Shown here: piece by piece, positions 32,369 through 41,996 of the stretch | Layout: every line of letters starts with the position of its first letter | Position numbering within the stretch: the stretch's first letter is position 1 | Assembly (NCBI GenBank): GCA_023391625.1 | Contig: JAEWAN010000006.1 | Coordinates: 124,001-188,000 of the forward strand | DNA: 64,000 bases | Direction of reading: 5' to 3' | DNA from: Bacteroidota bacterium | GTDB taxonomy: Bacteria > Bacteroidota > Bacteroidia > Bacteroidales > Paludibacteraceae | Made by a program: the position numbers and the translations under genes | The notes under the pieces: generated by a model | Database searches by the model: none | What the model was told of the DNA's origin: nothing | Seen by the model: the letters and a program-made list of their open reading frames with translations, nothing else

Positions 32369-33691
32369 TTATTCAACACTGTTTTCACTTTCAAAGGCAG
32401 TCAAAGATGCATTAATAACATATTGCAATTCAGACCAATATATATCCAAATTTTTCCTGACGGTCAGTATGGTATGCATATTGCTTTTATAAGCTTCAAT
32501 AAAATCCACATATTCCAAAGCGCTTATATTTTTAGTCTGAAAATTACGGGTATAAACATCCATCATCCGGTCAAGTTCTGACAATAAAGGATTGGAACTG
32601 ATTTTCCGGTTAAAATCATAGGCCGCTTTATAATTCAGGAAAGCCTCTGCAACCTCATTTTCTATCACATTCCGCAACAATACCGCCTGCATCCGGCTCT
32701 GTTCCTTTCCTACCTCGGAAGCTTTAATATTCCCTTGATTCCGGTTGAAAAACGGCAAATCAACAGAAACTCCAAATCCAATAAAATCTCTCCACACACC
32801 TCCGTAACGATCGTAATTCATACCTACAGTGACATCCGGTACACGCATGGAACGTTCATACCTAATTGATTTTTCAAAATACTGTTCCTGTAAACGAGCC
32901 ATTTTTATATCCGGCCGGTGTTCATAAGCCAATTGAAGCAAATCAGAAAACACAATGTTTTCCGGAAGCGGGTACCCTTCTTCCTCCCTGTCTATTTCTA
33001 AACGGTTATAAGAATCCAAATTCAAGAGAACCTTCAGCGTACGCTGCTGTCCGTTAAACATCACCTGAACCTCATTTTTTTCATTTTCCAATTCCAACAA
33101 AGAAGATTCCAGCCTCAGAAGTTCCGTACGAGCTATATTACCGGACACAAGTTGTTTCCTGTAAGATTCAATCAATCCGGATAAAGATTCTTCCCATACA
33201 GTGAGGATTTGCAGGTAGGACTGTGAATAATAAGTTTCATAAATCGTTTTACTCAATTCGCTCTTCAACCCACGCAATACCTCGGCAAATTCCTGCTCCG
33301 CAATTTCTTTTGACACATTTTCCCGTTTTATTAGCTTGGAACGCTTACCTGCCGTATAAATCAGTTGCGACAGTTCTACACTAAACTCCATATTGCGCCC
33401 GAACTCCCCAAATAAAGGCGGAATAACTTCTCTCACACCTTCACGCTGCCCTTCCGTACTCCATAAATTCAACTGGCTTACCGACAATGACGGATTTTCC
33501 CATACTTTGGCCTGAATAATGGCAGCATCGACCAGCTCGATATTATACTGTTCGGCTATAAGCTGAAGGTTCTGTTCCAGAAACAATTTTTCTATTTGCC
33601 AATGATTTAGCCGAATCACAGGGACATCCTGCGCATGAAGAAGAGTAAAAAAACCAATACCTATCAATAACCCTAAAAAATACCTTTTCAT
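32369..33691 (-). CDS. TolC-family outer-membrane efflux channel
   Basis: The product (440 residues from the ATG giving MKRYFLGLLIG) has a signal peptide ending LLHAQ, then the repeated alpha-helical hairpins of TolC/CusC channels, with two inverted halves (residues about 40-210 and 230-430) rich in Leu, Glu and Ala, and the characteristic VGMNYDRYGGVWRDFIGFGVSVDLPFFNRNQGNIKAS (near 290-320) strand-helix turn. It begins the efflux operon. The frame stays open another 13 codons upstream, but those overlap the promoter box at 33711, so the ATG at 33691 is preferred. Confidence 0.9.
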   Translation of the reverse strand: MKRYFLGLLIGIGFFTLLHAQDVPVIRLNHWQIEKLFLEQNLQLIAEQYNIELVDAAIIQAKVWENPSLSVSQLNLWSTEGQREGVREVIPPLFGEFGRNMEFSVELSQLIYTAGKRSKLIKRENVSKEIAEQEFAEVLRGLKSELSKTIYETYYSQSYLQILTVWEESLSGLIESYRKQLVSGNIARTELLRLESSLLELENEKNEVQVMFNGQQRTLKVLLNLDSYNRLEIDREEEGYPLPENIVFSDLLQLAYEHRPDIKMARLQEQYFEKSIRYERSMRVPDVTVGMNYDRYGGVWRDFIGFGVSVDLPFFNRNQGNIKASEVGKEQSRMQAVLLRNVIENEVAEAFLNYKAAYDFNRKISSNPLLSELDRMMDVYTRNFQTKNISALEYVDFIEAYKSNMHTILTVRKNLDIYWSELQYVINASLTAFESENSVE

Positions 33692-33710
33692 TTCTACCTG
33701 TTTAACGTCA

Positions 33711-33718
33711 CAAATGTA
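33711..33718 (-). promoter_or_regulatory. -7 box of the metal efflux operon
   Basis: TACATTTG on the minus strand fits TAnnTTTG, 19 bases before the ATG at 33691. Confidence 0.5.
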
Positions 33719-33805
33719 TAGAGCAGACATTAAACGTTTTTTTGAAAGAGATTAGAAAAACATTAAGCTAAGATTAAAATCAAATTAAAAAATGAGGACA
33801 AAAAA

Positions 33806-33836
33806 ATCCGTCTGCCGGAATAACCGACAGACGGAT
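33806..33836 (-). terminator. Terminator of carboxynorspermidine synthase gene
   Basis: A 9-bp perfect stem (ATCCGTCTG with CAGACGGAT) followed on the minus strand by seven T, 26 bases beyond the stop codon. Confidence 0.85.
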
Positions 33837-33861
33837 AACATATAAAATAGGATTGTATTTT

Positions 33862-35067
33862 TTAATTTACTTCCAGATCTACATCAAATTGTTCATGCCA
33901 AGGTAAACCTTGCTTGTTCAACTGCTCCATAAACGGATCCGGATTAAACTCTTCCACATTAAAGACACCCGGTTTACGCCATTCACCTTTCATGAACATC
34001 ATAGCACCTATCATTGCGGGCACTCCGGTTGTATAACTTACTCCCTGGGTTCCGGTTTCTTCAAATGCCTTTTCATGGCTGCAATTATTATAAATATAAT
34101 AAGTTCTTTCTTTTCCGTCTTTTTTACCACGAATACGGCAACCGATGGAAGTCCATCCGGTATAATTTTCACCCAAATCTCCCGGATTCGGCAACACTGC
34201 TTTCAGGAATTGAATAGGAACAATCTTTTGCCCGTTGTATTCCACTTCGTCAATACGCGCCATACCGATATTCTGTATCACACGTAAATGTGTAAGATAT
34301 TCCTGTCCGAAAGTCATCCAGAAACGTGCACGTTTCAAAGTAGGATAATTTTTTACCAAAGATTCCAATTCTTCATGATATATCACATAAGATTCACGAG
34401 GGCCTATTTCCGGATAATTCAACGGTTTATGTATTTCATGAGGTTCTGTCTCAACCCATTTTCCGTTTTCCCAGTATTTACCTTTTTGGGTAACTTCACG
34501 GATATTAATTTCCGGATTGAAGTTAGTGGCAAAAGCTTTCCCATGATCTCCGGCATTACAATCAACAATATCCAGGAAATTTATTTCATCAAAATGATGT
34601 TTAGCCGCATAAGCCGTAAACACACTGGTCACTCCGGGGTCAAATCCACAACCCAGAATAGCAGTTAAACCGGCCTCTTTAAATTTATCCTGATATGCCC
34701 ACTGCCATTTGTACTCGAACTTAGCTTCATCTTTCGGCTCATAATTAGCTGTATCCAGGTAATTAACACCACATTCCAGACAAGCATCCATTATAGTTAA
34801 ATCCTGGTAAGGCAGGGCTACATTGATTACCAGTTCCGGTTTGTGTTCCTTAAACAATTTTACAAGTTCTGGTACACTGTCGGCATCAACCTGTGCAGTC
34901 CGGACTGTAACACCATAACGTTTCTTTACTTCATCCGCGATAACATCGCACTTGCTTTTGGTACGGCTGGCCAACACGATATCTGTAAAAACATCAGCAT
35001 TTTGCGCCACTTTATGCACTACCACCGTGCCTACGCCTCCGGCTCCAATAATCAAAACTTTTCCCAT
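33862..35067 (-). CDS. Carboxynorspermidine synthase (saccharopine dehydrogenase-like)
   Basis: The product (401 residues from the ATG giving MGKVLIIGAGG) has an NAD(P)-binding Rossmann start (GAGGVGTVV, residues 7-15) and the saccharopine dehydrogenase-like fold. Phrases such as VLASRTKSKCD near 36, INVALPYQDL and LDTANYEPKDEAKFEY near 95-110, and CGFDPGVTSVF near 140 match the bacterial carboxynorspermidine synthase group that joins aspartate semialdehyde to a diamine on the way to spermidine or norspermidine. Lysine-pathway saccharopine reductase is the main alternative, less likely in Bacteroidales. The usual partner, a carboxynorspermidine decarboxylase, is not in the window. The frame is open another 32 codons upstream, through the promoter region. 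Confidence 0.85.
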   Translation of the reverse strand: MGKVLIIGAGGVGTVVVHKVAQNADVFTDIVLASRTKSKCDVIADEVKKRYGVTVRTAQVDADSVPELVKLFKEHKPELVINVALPYQDLTIMDACLECGVNYLDTANYEPKDEAKFEYKWQWAYQDKFKEAGLTAILGCGFDPGVTSVFTAYAAKHHFDEINFLDIVDCNAGDHGKAFATNFNPEINIREVTQKGKYWENGKWVETEPHEIHKPLNYPEIGPRESYVIYHEELESLVKNYPTLKRARFWMTFGQEYLTHLRVIQNIGMARIDEVEYNGQKIVPIQFLKAVLPNPGDLGENYTGWTSIGCRIRGKKDGKERTYYIYNNCSHEKAFEETGTQGVSYTTGVPAMIGAMMFMKGEWRKPGVFNVEEFNPDPFMEQLNKQGLPWHEQFDVDLEVN

Positions 35068-35160
35068 TTTCAAACAAGAAATTAAAATGTTAATTATGTA
35101 GTAAATAAAAAGAATCTGAGTACAGTCTCTTACTGCAGATTTATTATGATAACACTTTTG

Positions 35161-35168
35161 CAAAAATA
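35161..35168 (-). promoter_or_regulatory. -7 box of carboxynorspermidine synthase gene
   Basis: TATTTTTG on the minus strand, 93 bases before the ATG at 35067. Confidence 0.4.
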
Positions 35169-35284
35169 ATTGTTTTTTCCAAATATACGGGGATATATAA
35201 ATTAAATTCAGCCGACTGCCCCAACAAATAGGATTTTATAATAAATTATTCCTTTTCATCTTCTTTAGAATCAATCTAAATAAG

Positions 35285-35292
35285 TATCTTTG
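35285..35292 (+). promoter_or_regulatory. -7 box of feoAB
   Basis: TATCTTTG, 31 bases before the GTG start of feoAB; the -33 region is not a clear match. No obvious Fur box was seen. Confidence 0.5.
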
Positions 35293-35323
35293 CGCCGCAA
35301 ATCATTATAAAATTATTGTAACG

Positions 35324-37834
35324 GTGAAATTATCAGAACTGAAAACCGGCGAAAAAGCCTCAATTGTAAAAGTTTCAGGACACGGAGGTTTCCGCAAACG
35401 AATTGTGGAAATGGGTTTTGTAAAAGGCAAAGTGGTAGAAGCAGTACTTAATGCTCCGTTAAACGATCCTATCAAATACAAAGTGATGGGATATGAAGTT
35501 TCTTTACGCCGAAGCGAAGCGGCTTTAATAGAAGTTGTCAGCGAAGAAGAAGTTTCCCAGCAACTGAACGCAGGAAACGGATTTAACACCCTTATTGAAG
35601 AAGAAGTTCGCCGCATAGCATTGGACGAACGTAAAAAAATAACCATAGCCCTGGTAGGAAATCCTAATTGCGGAAAAACAACGTTATTCAACTACGCTTC
35701 CGGCAGCCATGAACATGTGGGTAACTACAGCGGTGTAACCGTAGATGCCAAAGAAGGAAACTTCGAATTTAACGGGTACAAAATCAAATTGGTTGACCTC
35801 CCGGGTACTTACTCCCTTTCGGCTTATTCCCCGGAAGAACGTTACGTGCAGGAATTCATTACGGAAGAAATGCCTGATATTATTATCAACGTAGTAGCAG
35901 CTTCCAATCTGGAACGTAACCTGTACCTGACAACACAACTAATCGACATGAATGTCCGGACAGTTGTGGCTCTTAACATGTACGACGAGTTAGAAGCCAG
36001 CGGGGATAAACTGGATTACATCAAACTGGGGAAACTGTTAGGCATTCCTTTCGTACCCACAGTTGCACGTAAGAAAAAAGGATTTGACGAGTTATTTACA
36101 ACCGCCATCAAATTATATGAAGGTGGCGATGTACTGACAGAAGAAGGGATTCTGATCCCGTCCGTCCGGCATGACCGTCTGTTAGACGAATACCACCATG
36201 ACATCAACATCCACCATCAGCACGGAGAAAAGGCTCATCAGTCCGATTTGGAGGGGGAACATCGAATCCATGAAACCGTCCGTCACATTCACATTTATTA
36301 CGGAGCAGAAATAGAACGCAGCATCCAGGCTTTAAAAAAGCCGCTGACGGCAGATCCGGACTTATGCGCTATTTTTCCACCCCGCTTTTGGGCTATTAAA
36401 TTACTGGAAAAAGACCAAACGATTGAAAGATACATTGACAACGTATCCAATGCTGCAGAAATACTGGAAGCACGGGATAAAGAAATAAAACAACTGACTT
36501 CCGATTTAAATGAAGACATAGAATCTTTCATCACCGATGCGAAGTACGGATTCATTTCCGGAGCTTTAAAAGAAACTTATACTGAAACTAAAAAGGAAGA
36601 TAAATACAAACGCACTTCAAGGATTGATGCACTGGTCACCAATAAGTACCTGGGATATCCCATTTTTATCCTTTTTATGTTCATCATGTTCCAATGTACG
36701 TTCTGGCTGGGACAATATCCTATGGACTGGATTGAAAGCGGTGTAGGATGGCTTGGCGACAAGATACACGACCTGATGTCACCCGGTCCTCTACGCGACC
36801 TGCTGGTTAACGGGATAATAGGAGGAGTGGGAGGAGTCATCGTTTTCCTTCCTAACATCCTTATTTTATACTTCTTCATATCTTTGATGGAGGATACCGG
36901 ATACATGGCTCGCGCAGCCTTTATCATGGATAAAATTATGCACAAAATGGGACTGCACGGGAAATCGTTTATTCCGTTAATCATGGGCTTCGGCTGCAAC
37001 GTTCCCGCTATCATGTCAACACGGACAATAGAAAACAGGAACAGCCGGATGATCACTATCCTGGTCAACCCATTCATGTCCTGCAGCGCCCGTCTGCCCG
37101 TATATCTATTACTTGCCGGGGCTTTTTTCCCACAACATGCAGGATTGGTTCTTTTCGGCATTTATTTTACCGGAATTGTGCTGGCCGTCATTTTTGCACG
37201 TCTTTTCAAACGGTTCCTGTTTCCAAAAGATGAAACCCCTTTTGTTATGGAATTACCTCCTTACCGGGCTCCGACAGCACGCTCCACATTGATACATACG
37301 TGGGAAAAAGGGAAACAATACCTGAAAAAAATGGGAACAGTCATTCTGCTGGCTTCTATTGTCATCTGGTTTTTAGGATATTATCCACGTCCGGAAAAAG
37401 AAGAATTAACTGCTGCTGAAACAACGGAACAACAGGAAAATTCATATATCGGACAAATTGGACATTTCATCGAACCGGTTATGCGCCCTTTGGGATTCGA
37501 CTGGAAAATCAGCGTTGCTCTGCTGTCCGGAGTAGCCGCTAAAGAAATTGTTGTCAGTACACTCGGCGTATTATACACCGGTGATCCGGACGAAGACTTC
37601 ACCTCACTCGGCGAACGGATAAAAGCAGATAAAAGGCCGGACGGTACATTAGTATTTACCCCTGTCGTCGCACTCTGTCTTATGCTCTTTGTCCTGATTT
37701 ACTTCCCTTGTATAGCCACAATAGCGGCTATCAAAAATGAAACAGGAAGTTGGAAATGGGCACTTTTCGCAGCCGGATATACTTTGCTCCTTGCCTGGCT
37801 CGTGGCTTTCGCCGTATTCCAGATTTTCGGCTGA
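35324..37834 (+). CDS. feoB: FeoA-FeoB fusion, ferrous iron transporter
   Basis: The 836-residue protein starts at a GTG. Residues 1-75 form a FeoA (SH3-like) domain, then an intracellular G domain with G1 GNPNCGKT at 112-119, G3 DLPG near 158 and G4 NMYD at 218-221, and a membrane part with the two Gate repeats (GFGCNVPAIMSTRTIENR near 550 and AAKEIVVSTLGVLY near 735). It takes up Fe2+ across the inner membrane, driven or gated by GTP. Between G domain and membrane part, residues about 283-323 hold eleven His in 41 residues (including pairs at 291-292 and 297-298), which may bind metal; this is unusual and worth note. FeoA-FeoB fusion is common in Bacteroidetes. Confidence 0.95.
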   Translation: MKLSELKTGEKASIVKVSGHGGFRKRIVEMGFVKGKVVEAVLNAPLNDPIKYKVMGYEVSLRRSEAALIEVVSEEEVSQQLNAGNGFNTLIEEEVRRIALDERKKITIALVGNPNCGKTTLFNYASGSHEHVGNYSGVTVDAKEGNFEFNGYKIKLVDLPGTYSLSAYSPEERYVQEFITEEMPDIIINVVAASNLERNLYLTTQLIDMNVRTVVALNMYDELEASGDKLDYIKLGKLLGIPFVPTVARKKKGFDELFTTAIKLYEGGDVLTEEGILIPSVRHDRLLDEYHHDINIHHQHGEKAHQSDLEGEHRIHETVRHIHIYYGAEIERSIQALKKPLTADPDLCAIFPPRFWAIKLLEKDQTIERYIDNVSNAAEILEARDKEIKQLTSDLNEDIESFITDAKYGFISGALKETYTETKKEDKYKRTSRIDALVTNKYLGYPIFILFMFIMFQCTFWLGQYPMDWIESGVGWLGDKIHDLMSPGPLRDLLVNGIIGGVGGVIVFLPNILILYFFISLMEDTGYMARAAFIMDKIMHKMGLHGKSFIPLIMGFGCNVPAIMSTRTIENRNSRMITILVNPFMSCSARLPVYLLLAGAFFPQHAGLVLFGIYFTGIVLAVIFARLFKRFLFPKDETPFVMELPPYRAPTARSTLIHTWEKGKQYLKKMGTVILLASIVIWFLGYYPRPEKEELTAAETTEQQENSYIGQIGHFIEPVMRPLGFDWKISVALLSGVAAKEIVVSTLGVLYTGDPDEDFTSLGERIKADKRPDGTLVFTPVVALCLMLFVLIYFPCIATIAAIKNETGSWKWALFAAGYTLLLAWLVAFAVFQIFG

Positions 37835-37875
37835 CAGATTCTCTAAACATCCCTGATTTATAACTTACATACTGA

Positions 37876-37910
37876 ACCTTTTAGAAGACTTTTTTGTTCT
37901 TCTAAAAGGT
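37876..37910 (+). terminator. Terminator of feoAB
   Basis: A 13-bp perfect stem (ACCTTTTAGAAGA with its complement) around a nine-base loop, 42 bases after the stop codon. The downstream tail has only short T-runs. Confidence 0.75.
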
Positions 37911-37961
37911 CTTTATATATATTATTTATCCGTCTATAATTATTTATCAAAATATCAACTT

Positions 37962-38966
37962 ATGAAACGTTTATACATTTCCGCTTTACTCCTTATCTTT
38001 TCTTTCACTTCCTGTTTATTGGCTCAATGGAAGCCGGATGTGTTGGGAGAAGGGTTTGAACAGCTCATCATTGAAATGCCTGATGATTACGAAGGCAAAG
38101 TAAACTGTGCTTTGGTACGTTCTCTGTCTGAACAACCTACAACAAAGGCCGTACTATATATCCACGGATTTAATGATTATTTCTTCCAGGCAGAACAGGC
38201 ACAGGAATATAACAATCACGGATATGACTTTTTCGCAGTAGACCTGCGTAAATACGGACGGGCTTACCTGCCCCACCAGAAAAGGGGAAACATCCGAAGT
38301 CTTGACGAGTATTATGCCGATATAGACACTTGTCTCAGCATCATAAAAAAAGATTATCCGGAAATCATTCTTGCAGCACACTCCACCGGAGGATTAATAG
38401 CCAGCGTATATGCACAAGATCACCGACAAAATCTACCGGTAAAAGGCATAGTGCTAAACAGCCCTTTCCTCGATATGAATTTTTCTGGATTTAAAGAAGC
38501 GATCGGTGTTCCGATTGTATCTGCTTTGGGAGGCATCATGCCAAACGTAGAAATAAGTTCCGGCGAAGACGATTTTTATGCACAAAGTATTCATCAGGAT
38601 TATAATGGGGAATGGGACTATAACCTGGAATGGAAACCGGCTGTATCTATTCCGGTAAGCTTCGGCTGGACACGTGCCATCCACAAAGGGCATAAGAAAG
38701 TACAAAAAGGAATGGATATTCCATGCCCTATACTCGTTTTACACTCTGACAAATCTGTTTACGGAGACAATTTCTCTGAAGATTTTATGAAAGGAGATGC
38801 CGTACTTGATGTAGCAGATATACATGAATACGGCCTTATGCTCGGAGAGCAAGTAACAATAGCCACCATTGAAGACGGGGTTCATGACTTAGTTCTTTCC
38901 TCACCGGAAGTACGGGAAACCGTTTATATGATTATTTTCTCCTGGCTTCAGGAAAAAGGATTATAA
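37962..38966 (+). CDS. Secreted alpha/beta hydrolase
   Basis: The 334-residue product has an N-terminal signal that ends FTSCLLAQ; a lipoprotein cleavage at Cys18 or a signal peptidase I cut after LAQ is possible. The catalytic core shows HGFNDYFF (oxyanion strand, near residue 69), the nucleophile Ser in AAHSTGG (near 140, with Ala in place of the first Gly of the GxSxG box), Asp in VLHSD near 263 and His in DGVHDLV near 306. It resembles serine aminopeptidase/monoacylglycerol-lipase-like hydrolases and would cleave an ester or amide in the periplasm; substrate unknown. The acetyltransferase gene starts 26 bases downstream, so the pair may be co-transcribed. Confidence 0.8.
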   Translation: MKRLYISALLLIFSFTSCLLAQWKPDVLGEGFEQLIIEMPDDYEGKVNCALVRSLSEQPTTKAVLYIHGFNDYFFQAEQAQEYNNHGYDFFAVDLRKYGRAYLPHQKRGNIRSLDEYYADIDTCLSIIKKDYPEIILAAHSTGGLIASVYAQDHRQNLPVKGIVLNSPFLDMNFSGFKEAIGVPIVSALGGIMPNVEISSGEDDFYAQSIHQDYNGEWDYNLEWKPAVSIPVSFGWTRAIHKGHKKVQKGMDIPCPILVLHSDKSVYGDNFSEDFMKGDAVLDVADIHEYGLMLGEQVTIATIEDGVHDLVLSSPEVRETVYMIIFSWLQEKGL

Positions 38967-38992
38967 CCCAATCATTTCTGCACAATACAACA

Positions 38993-39574
38993 ATGAAAAC
39001 TGAAAAAGATAAAATGCTGGCTGGAGAAACTTACGATCCCGGTGACCCGCAGCTTATCACACGTTGGCATTTTGCAAAGAAACTGACTCAGGAGTACAAC
39101 CAGACAGACACTTCAAACCGTGAATTGCTGGACAACATATTATCCAAGCTTCTGGGTTCCAAAGGTAAAAATGTATGGATAGCTCCTCCGTTCCATGTGG
39201 ACTATGGAGAGAACATATATATAGGTAATAATTGTGAAATCAACATGAACTGTGTATTCCTTGACTGTAACACAATAACGATAGGGGATAATTCCGGAAT
39301 TGGCCCTAACGTGCAAATATACGCGGTAGGTCATCCGGTGAATCCACAGGAAAGGCTTAATTACAGGCAGGATAATTCTTTTCCTTTCTGGAAATCAGTC
39401 ACAGCTCCCGTTACCATAGGAAAAAATGTATGGATAGGAGGTGGTTCCATTCTTTTGCCCGGAGTAACCATAGGCGACAATACAACGATCGGAGCCGGCA
39501 GCGTAGTGACACATTCTATTCCACCCAATTCTTTAGCTGTAGGATCGCCCTGTAAAGTAATCAGAACTTTCTGA
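38993..39574 (+). CDS. Maltose/galactoside O-acetyltransferase-like protein
   Basis: The 193-residue protein has the Maa/LacA layout: an N-terminal helical arm (MLAGETYDPGDPQL) and a left-handed beta-helix of hexapeptide repeats (IGNNCEINMNCVFLDCN, IGDNSGIGPNVQI, IGKNVWIGGGSILLPGVTIGDNTTIGAGSVV). The catalytic His is in YAVGHPVNP near residue 115. It transfers acetyl from acetyl-CoA to a sugar or similar acceptor in the cytosol. Acceptor cannot be told. It ends the operon begun by the hydrolase and stops before a strong bidirectional terminator. Confidence 0.9.
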   Translation: MKTEKDKMLAGETYDPGDPQLITRWHFAKKLTQEYNQTDTSNRELLDNILSKLLGSKGKNVWIAPPFHVDYGENIYIGNNCEINMNCVFLDCNTITIGDNSGIGPNVQIYAVGHPVNPQERLNYRQDNSFPFWKSVTAPVTIGKNVWIGGGSILLPGVTIGDNTTIGAGSVVTHSIPPNSLAVGSPCKVIRTF

Positions 39575-39583
39575 ACCGTATAA

Positions 39584-39626
39584 AAAAAACAATGCTTTCA
39601 TATTATAGATGAAAGCATTGTTTTTT
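39584..39626. terminator. Bidirectional terminator between acetyltransferase and BI-1 genes
   Basis: A 17-bp stem (including ACAATGCTTTCA and complement) with A-runs and T-runs on both sides. Confidence 0.85.
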
Positions 39627-39655
39627 ATGTTCTATGTGGCAAAAAGCCAATATAC

Positions 39656-40369
39656 TTAATTATTTCTTCTTCCGAAAATACGCAACAAGTAAAGAAACAA
39701 GTTAATAAAGTCCAGGTATAACTCCAAAGCTCCTAAGATAGCCAACTTAGAAGCAGCTTCCCCTTCACCGGCTTCCAGACTGAGTCTTTTCAGTTTTTGG
39801 GTATCAAAAGCAGTTAAGCCGACAAAAATAATAACTCCGGCATACGTAGTAATCCAATAAAAAACCGATCCTTGCGCCCATATCAAATTAACCACAGAGG
39901 CAATAATTAACCCGAACAAGCCCATCATTAATATATTACCCCATCCGGAAAGATCTTTTTTAGTCACCATACCATATATGCTCATTCCTCCAAAAGTAAT
40001 TCCGGTTACCCCGAAAGTAGTGGCTATGGAATCGAACTCAAAGACATAGAAAATAGAAGCCATTGTAGCGCCTGTCAGCAAAGAATAAATAACAAACAGC
40101 AACATGGCTGTCTGAGACGATATTTTATTTATCATGGAAGAAACGACAAATACCAATCCCAATTCTGCTATCAGCATACCGAAGAACACTCCCTTGCTGC
40201 CAAATATAAAAGACATCATACTATCTGAACGGGCAACCACCCATGCCGTCAGAGCCGTAATGAACAAAGCCAGACACATACGTCCGTAAACCTTGGTCAT
40301 AAAACCGGTAACCATTGCATCGATAGCATTCTTCTCGTCTATCGTCTCATAACGTTCCATTGATTCCAT
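39656..40369 (-). CDS. Bax inhibitor-1 family membrane protein
   Basis: The product (237 residues from the ATG giving MESMERYETID) has an N-terminal cytosolic segment and seven hydrophobic helices. MTKVYGRMCLALFITALTAW near 30 and LTGATMASIFYVFE, VTGITFGGMSIYG near 110-125 and FDTQKLKRL near 195 match the BI-1/YccA/YbhL group. Related bacterial proteins conduct calcium or modulate the FtsH protease; which applies here is unknown. The upstream in-frame TTG is not favoured. It starts 28 bases after the gltX stop and is probably co-transcribed with it. Confidence 0.88.
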   Translation of the reverse strand: MESMERYETIDEKNAIDAMVTGFMTKVYGRMCLALFITALTAWVVARSDSMMSFIFGSKGVFFGMLIAELGLVFVVSSMINKISSQTAMLLFVIYSLLTGATMASIFYVFEFDSIATTFGVTGITFGGMSIYGMVTKKDLSGWGNILMMGLFGLIIASVVNLIWAQGSVFYWITTYAGVIIFVGLTAFDTQKLKRLSLEAGEGEAASKLAILGALELYLDFINLFLYLLRIFGRRNN

Positions 40370-40397
40370 AATTCTTCCCCGCAATTAATTTAAATTA

Positions 40398-41909
40398 TTA
40401 TTTCTTTATTGTTTTAATAGCCTTCCGTAGGCGTGCAATCGTTTCTTCTTTCCCGATAATTGCAATAATATCAAACATATGAGGTCCTTTAGCTGCACCA
40501 ACCACAGAAAGACGAAAAGCATTCATCACCCCGCCAAGGTTATAACCTTTTTCTTCAATCCACTTCTTCACTTCATATTCCGTACGTTCTGCCGAGAAAT
40601 CGTCTATCCCATCAAGCACTCCGATTAACTGTTGCATCTGCTCCGGAGTTTCTTCTTTCCAGCGCTTCTGCACCGTTTTAGCATCATACTCCGCCGGAGC
40701 TTCAAAGAAGAAATAAGTCTGATCCCATAATTCGTGAACAAAGCTCACCCTTTCCTTTACAAGAGATACTATTTTGACAAGCTTTTGAGAATCCTCAACA
40801 ATATCTTTTTCCACAAGGATGTGCTGGTAAAGATCTGCTATTTCTTCATCAGATTTCATCATCAGGTACTGGTGGTTAAACCACTTACCTTTTTCATAAT
40901 CAAATTTAGCGCCACTCTTGCTCACTCTTTCAAGAGAGAACAAGTTAATCAGTTCCTGCATAGAGAAAATTTCCTGATCTGTTCCCGGATTCCATCCCAA
41001 CAAGGCTAGGAAGTTTACAACCGCTTCAGGAAAATATCCGGTTTCCCGGTAACCCGAATAAGTTTCGCCATGAGCGCTATGCCAATCCAGCGGGAATACA
41101 GGAAATCCTAAACGGTCACCATCACGTTTGCTCAATTTTCCATTGCCATCCGGTTTCAGCAACAAAGGTAAATGAGCAAAACGAGGCATCACTGACTCCC
41201 AACCCAGATAACGATATAACAAAACATGCAACGGAGCGGAAGGCAACCATTCCTCTCCACGGATAACATGCGTAATCTTCATCAAATAATCATCCACCAC
41301 ATTTGCCAAATGGTAAGTAGGAAGATCGTCTGATGACTTATAAAGTACCTTATCATCCAGTACGGAAGAATTTATAACCACTTCTCCACGAATCAGGTCA
41401 TTTACTTTAACCTGTTCATTGGGTTCTATCTTGATACGGACAACATAATTTTCTCCATTTTCAATTCTCTCTTTTACCTCTGCTTCTGACAAAGTTAATG
41501 AGTTTTTCATACCCATACGAGTAGAAGCGTCGTATTGGAAATTAGCTATCTCAGAACGTTTAGCTTCCAGTTCAACAGGAGTATCAAATGCAATATAAGC
41601 CAACCCGGCTTTAAGCAGCTGATCCACATACTGACGGTAAATCGCTTTACGTTCACTCTGCCGGTAAGGGCCGTAAGGGCCGTCCACCCCAACACCTTCA
41701 TCTACCTTTATCCCCAACCAGTCGAGGGCTTCCAGGATATAATCTTCCGCACCGGGTACAAAACGGGTGGAATCTGTATCTTCAATACGTAATAAAAAAT
41801 CGCCGTTATGCTGTTTCGCAAATAAATAATTATATAATGCCGTACGTACACCGCCTATATGAAGCGGTCCGGTAGGACTGGGTGCAAAGCGCACTCTAAC
41901 TTTTTCCAT
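40398..41909 (-). CDS. gltX: Glutamyl-tRNA synthetase
   Basis: The 503-residue class I synthetase has the HIGH-like motif FAPSPTGPLHIGG (residues 8-20) and the KMSKS-like motif KLSKRDGD near 258, with the catalytic Rossmann domain, the connective insertion, and a C-terminal anticodon-binding region. It loads glutamate onto its tRNA in the cytosol. Whether it also charges tRNA-Gln is not visible. Length is normal. A -7 box lies 26 bases upstream and the BI-1 gene follows closely, so they likely share a transcript. Confidence 0.96.
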   Translation of the reverse strand: MEKVRVRFAPSPTGPLHIGGVRTALYNYLFAKQHNGDFLLRIEDTDSTRFVPGAEDYILEALDWLGIKVDEGVGVDGPYGPYRQSERKAIYRQYVDQLLKAGLAYIAFDTPVELEAKRSEIANFQYDASTRMGMKNSLTLSEAEVKERIENGENYVVRIKIEPNEQVKVNDLIRGEVVINSSVLDDKVLYKSSDDLPTYHLANVVDDYLMKITHVIRGEEWLPSAPLHVLLYRYLGWESVMPRFAHLPLLLKPDGNGKLSKRDGDRLGFPVFPLDWHSAHGETYSGYRETGYFPEAVVNFLALLGWNPGTDQEIFSMQELINLFSLERVSKSGAKFDYEKGKWFNHQYLMMKSDEEIADLYQHILVEKDIVEDSQKLVKIVSLVKERVSFVHELWDQTYFFFEAPAEYDAKTVQKRWKEETPEQMQQLIGVLDGIDDFSAERTEYEVKKWIEEKGYNLGGVMNAFRLSVVGAAKGPHMFDIIAIIGKEETIARLRKAIKTIKK

Positions 41910-41934
41910 TTCTAATCATTAAATTTTTATTCTG

Positions 41935-41942
41935 CAAAAATA
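41935..41942 (-). promoter_or_regulatory. -7 box of gltX
   Basis: TATTTTTG on the minus strand, 25 bases before the gltX ATG. Confidence 0.5.
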
Positions 41943-41996
41943 GTGATTTTTCCCAAACCTGATTTTATCTTATAACAAACATTTAGACAAAAACAG

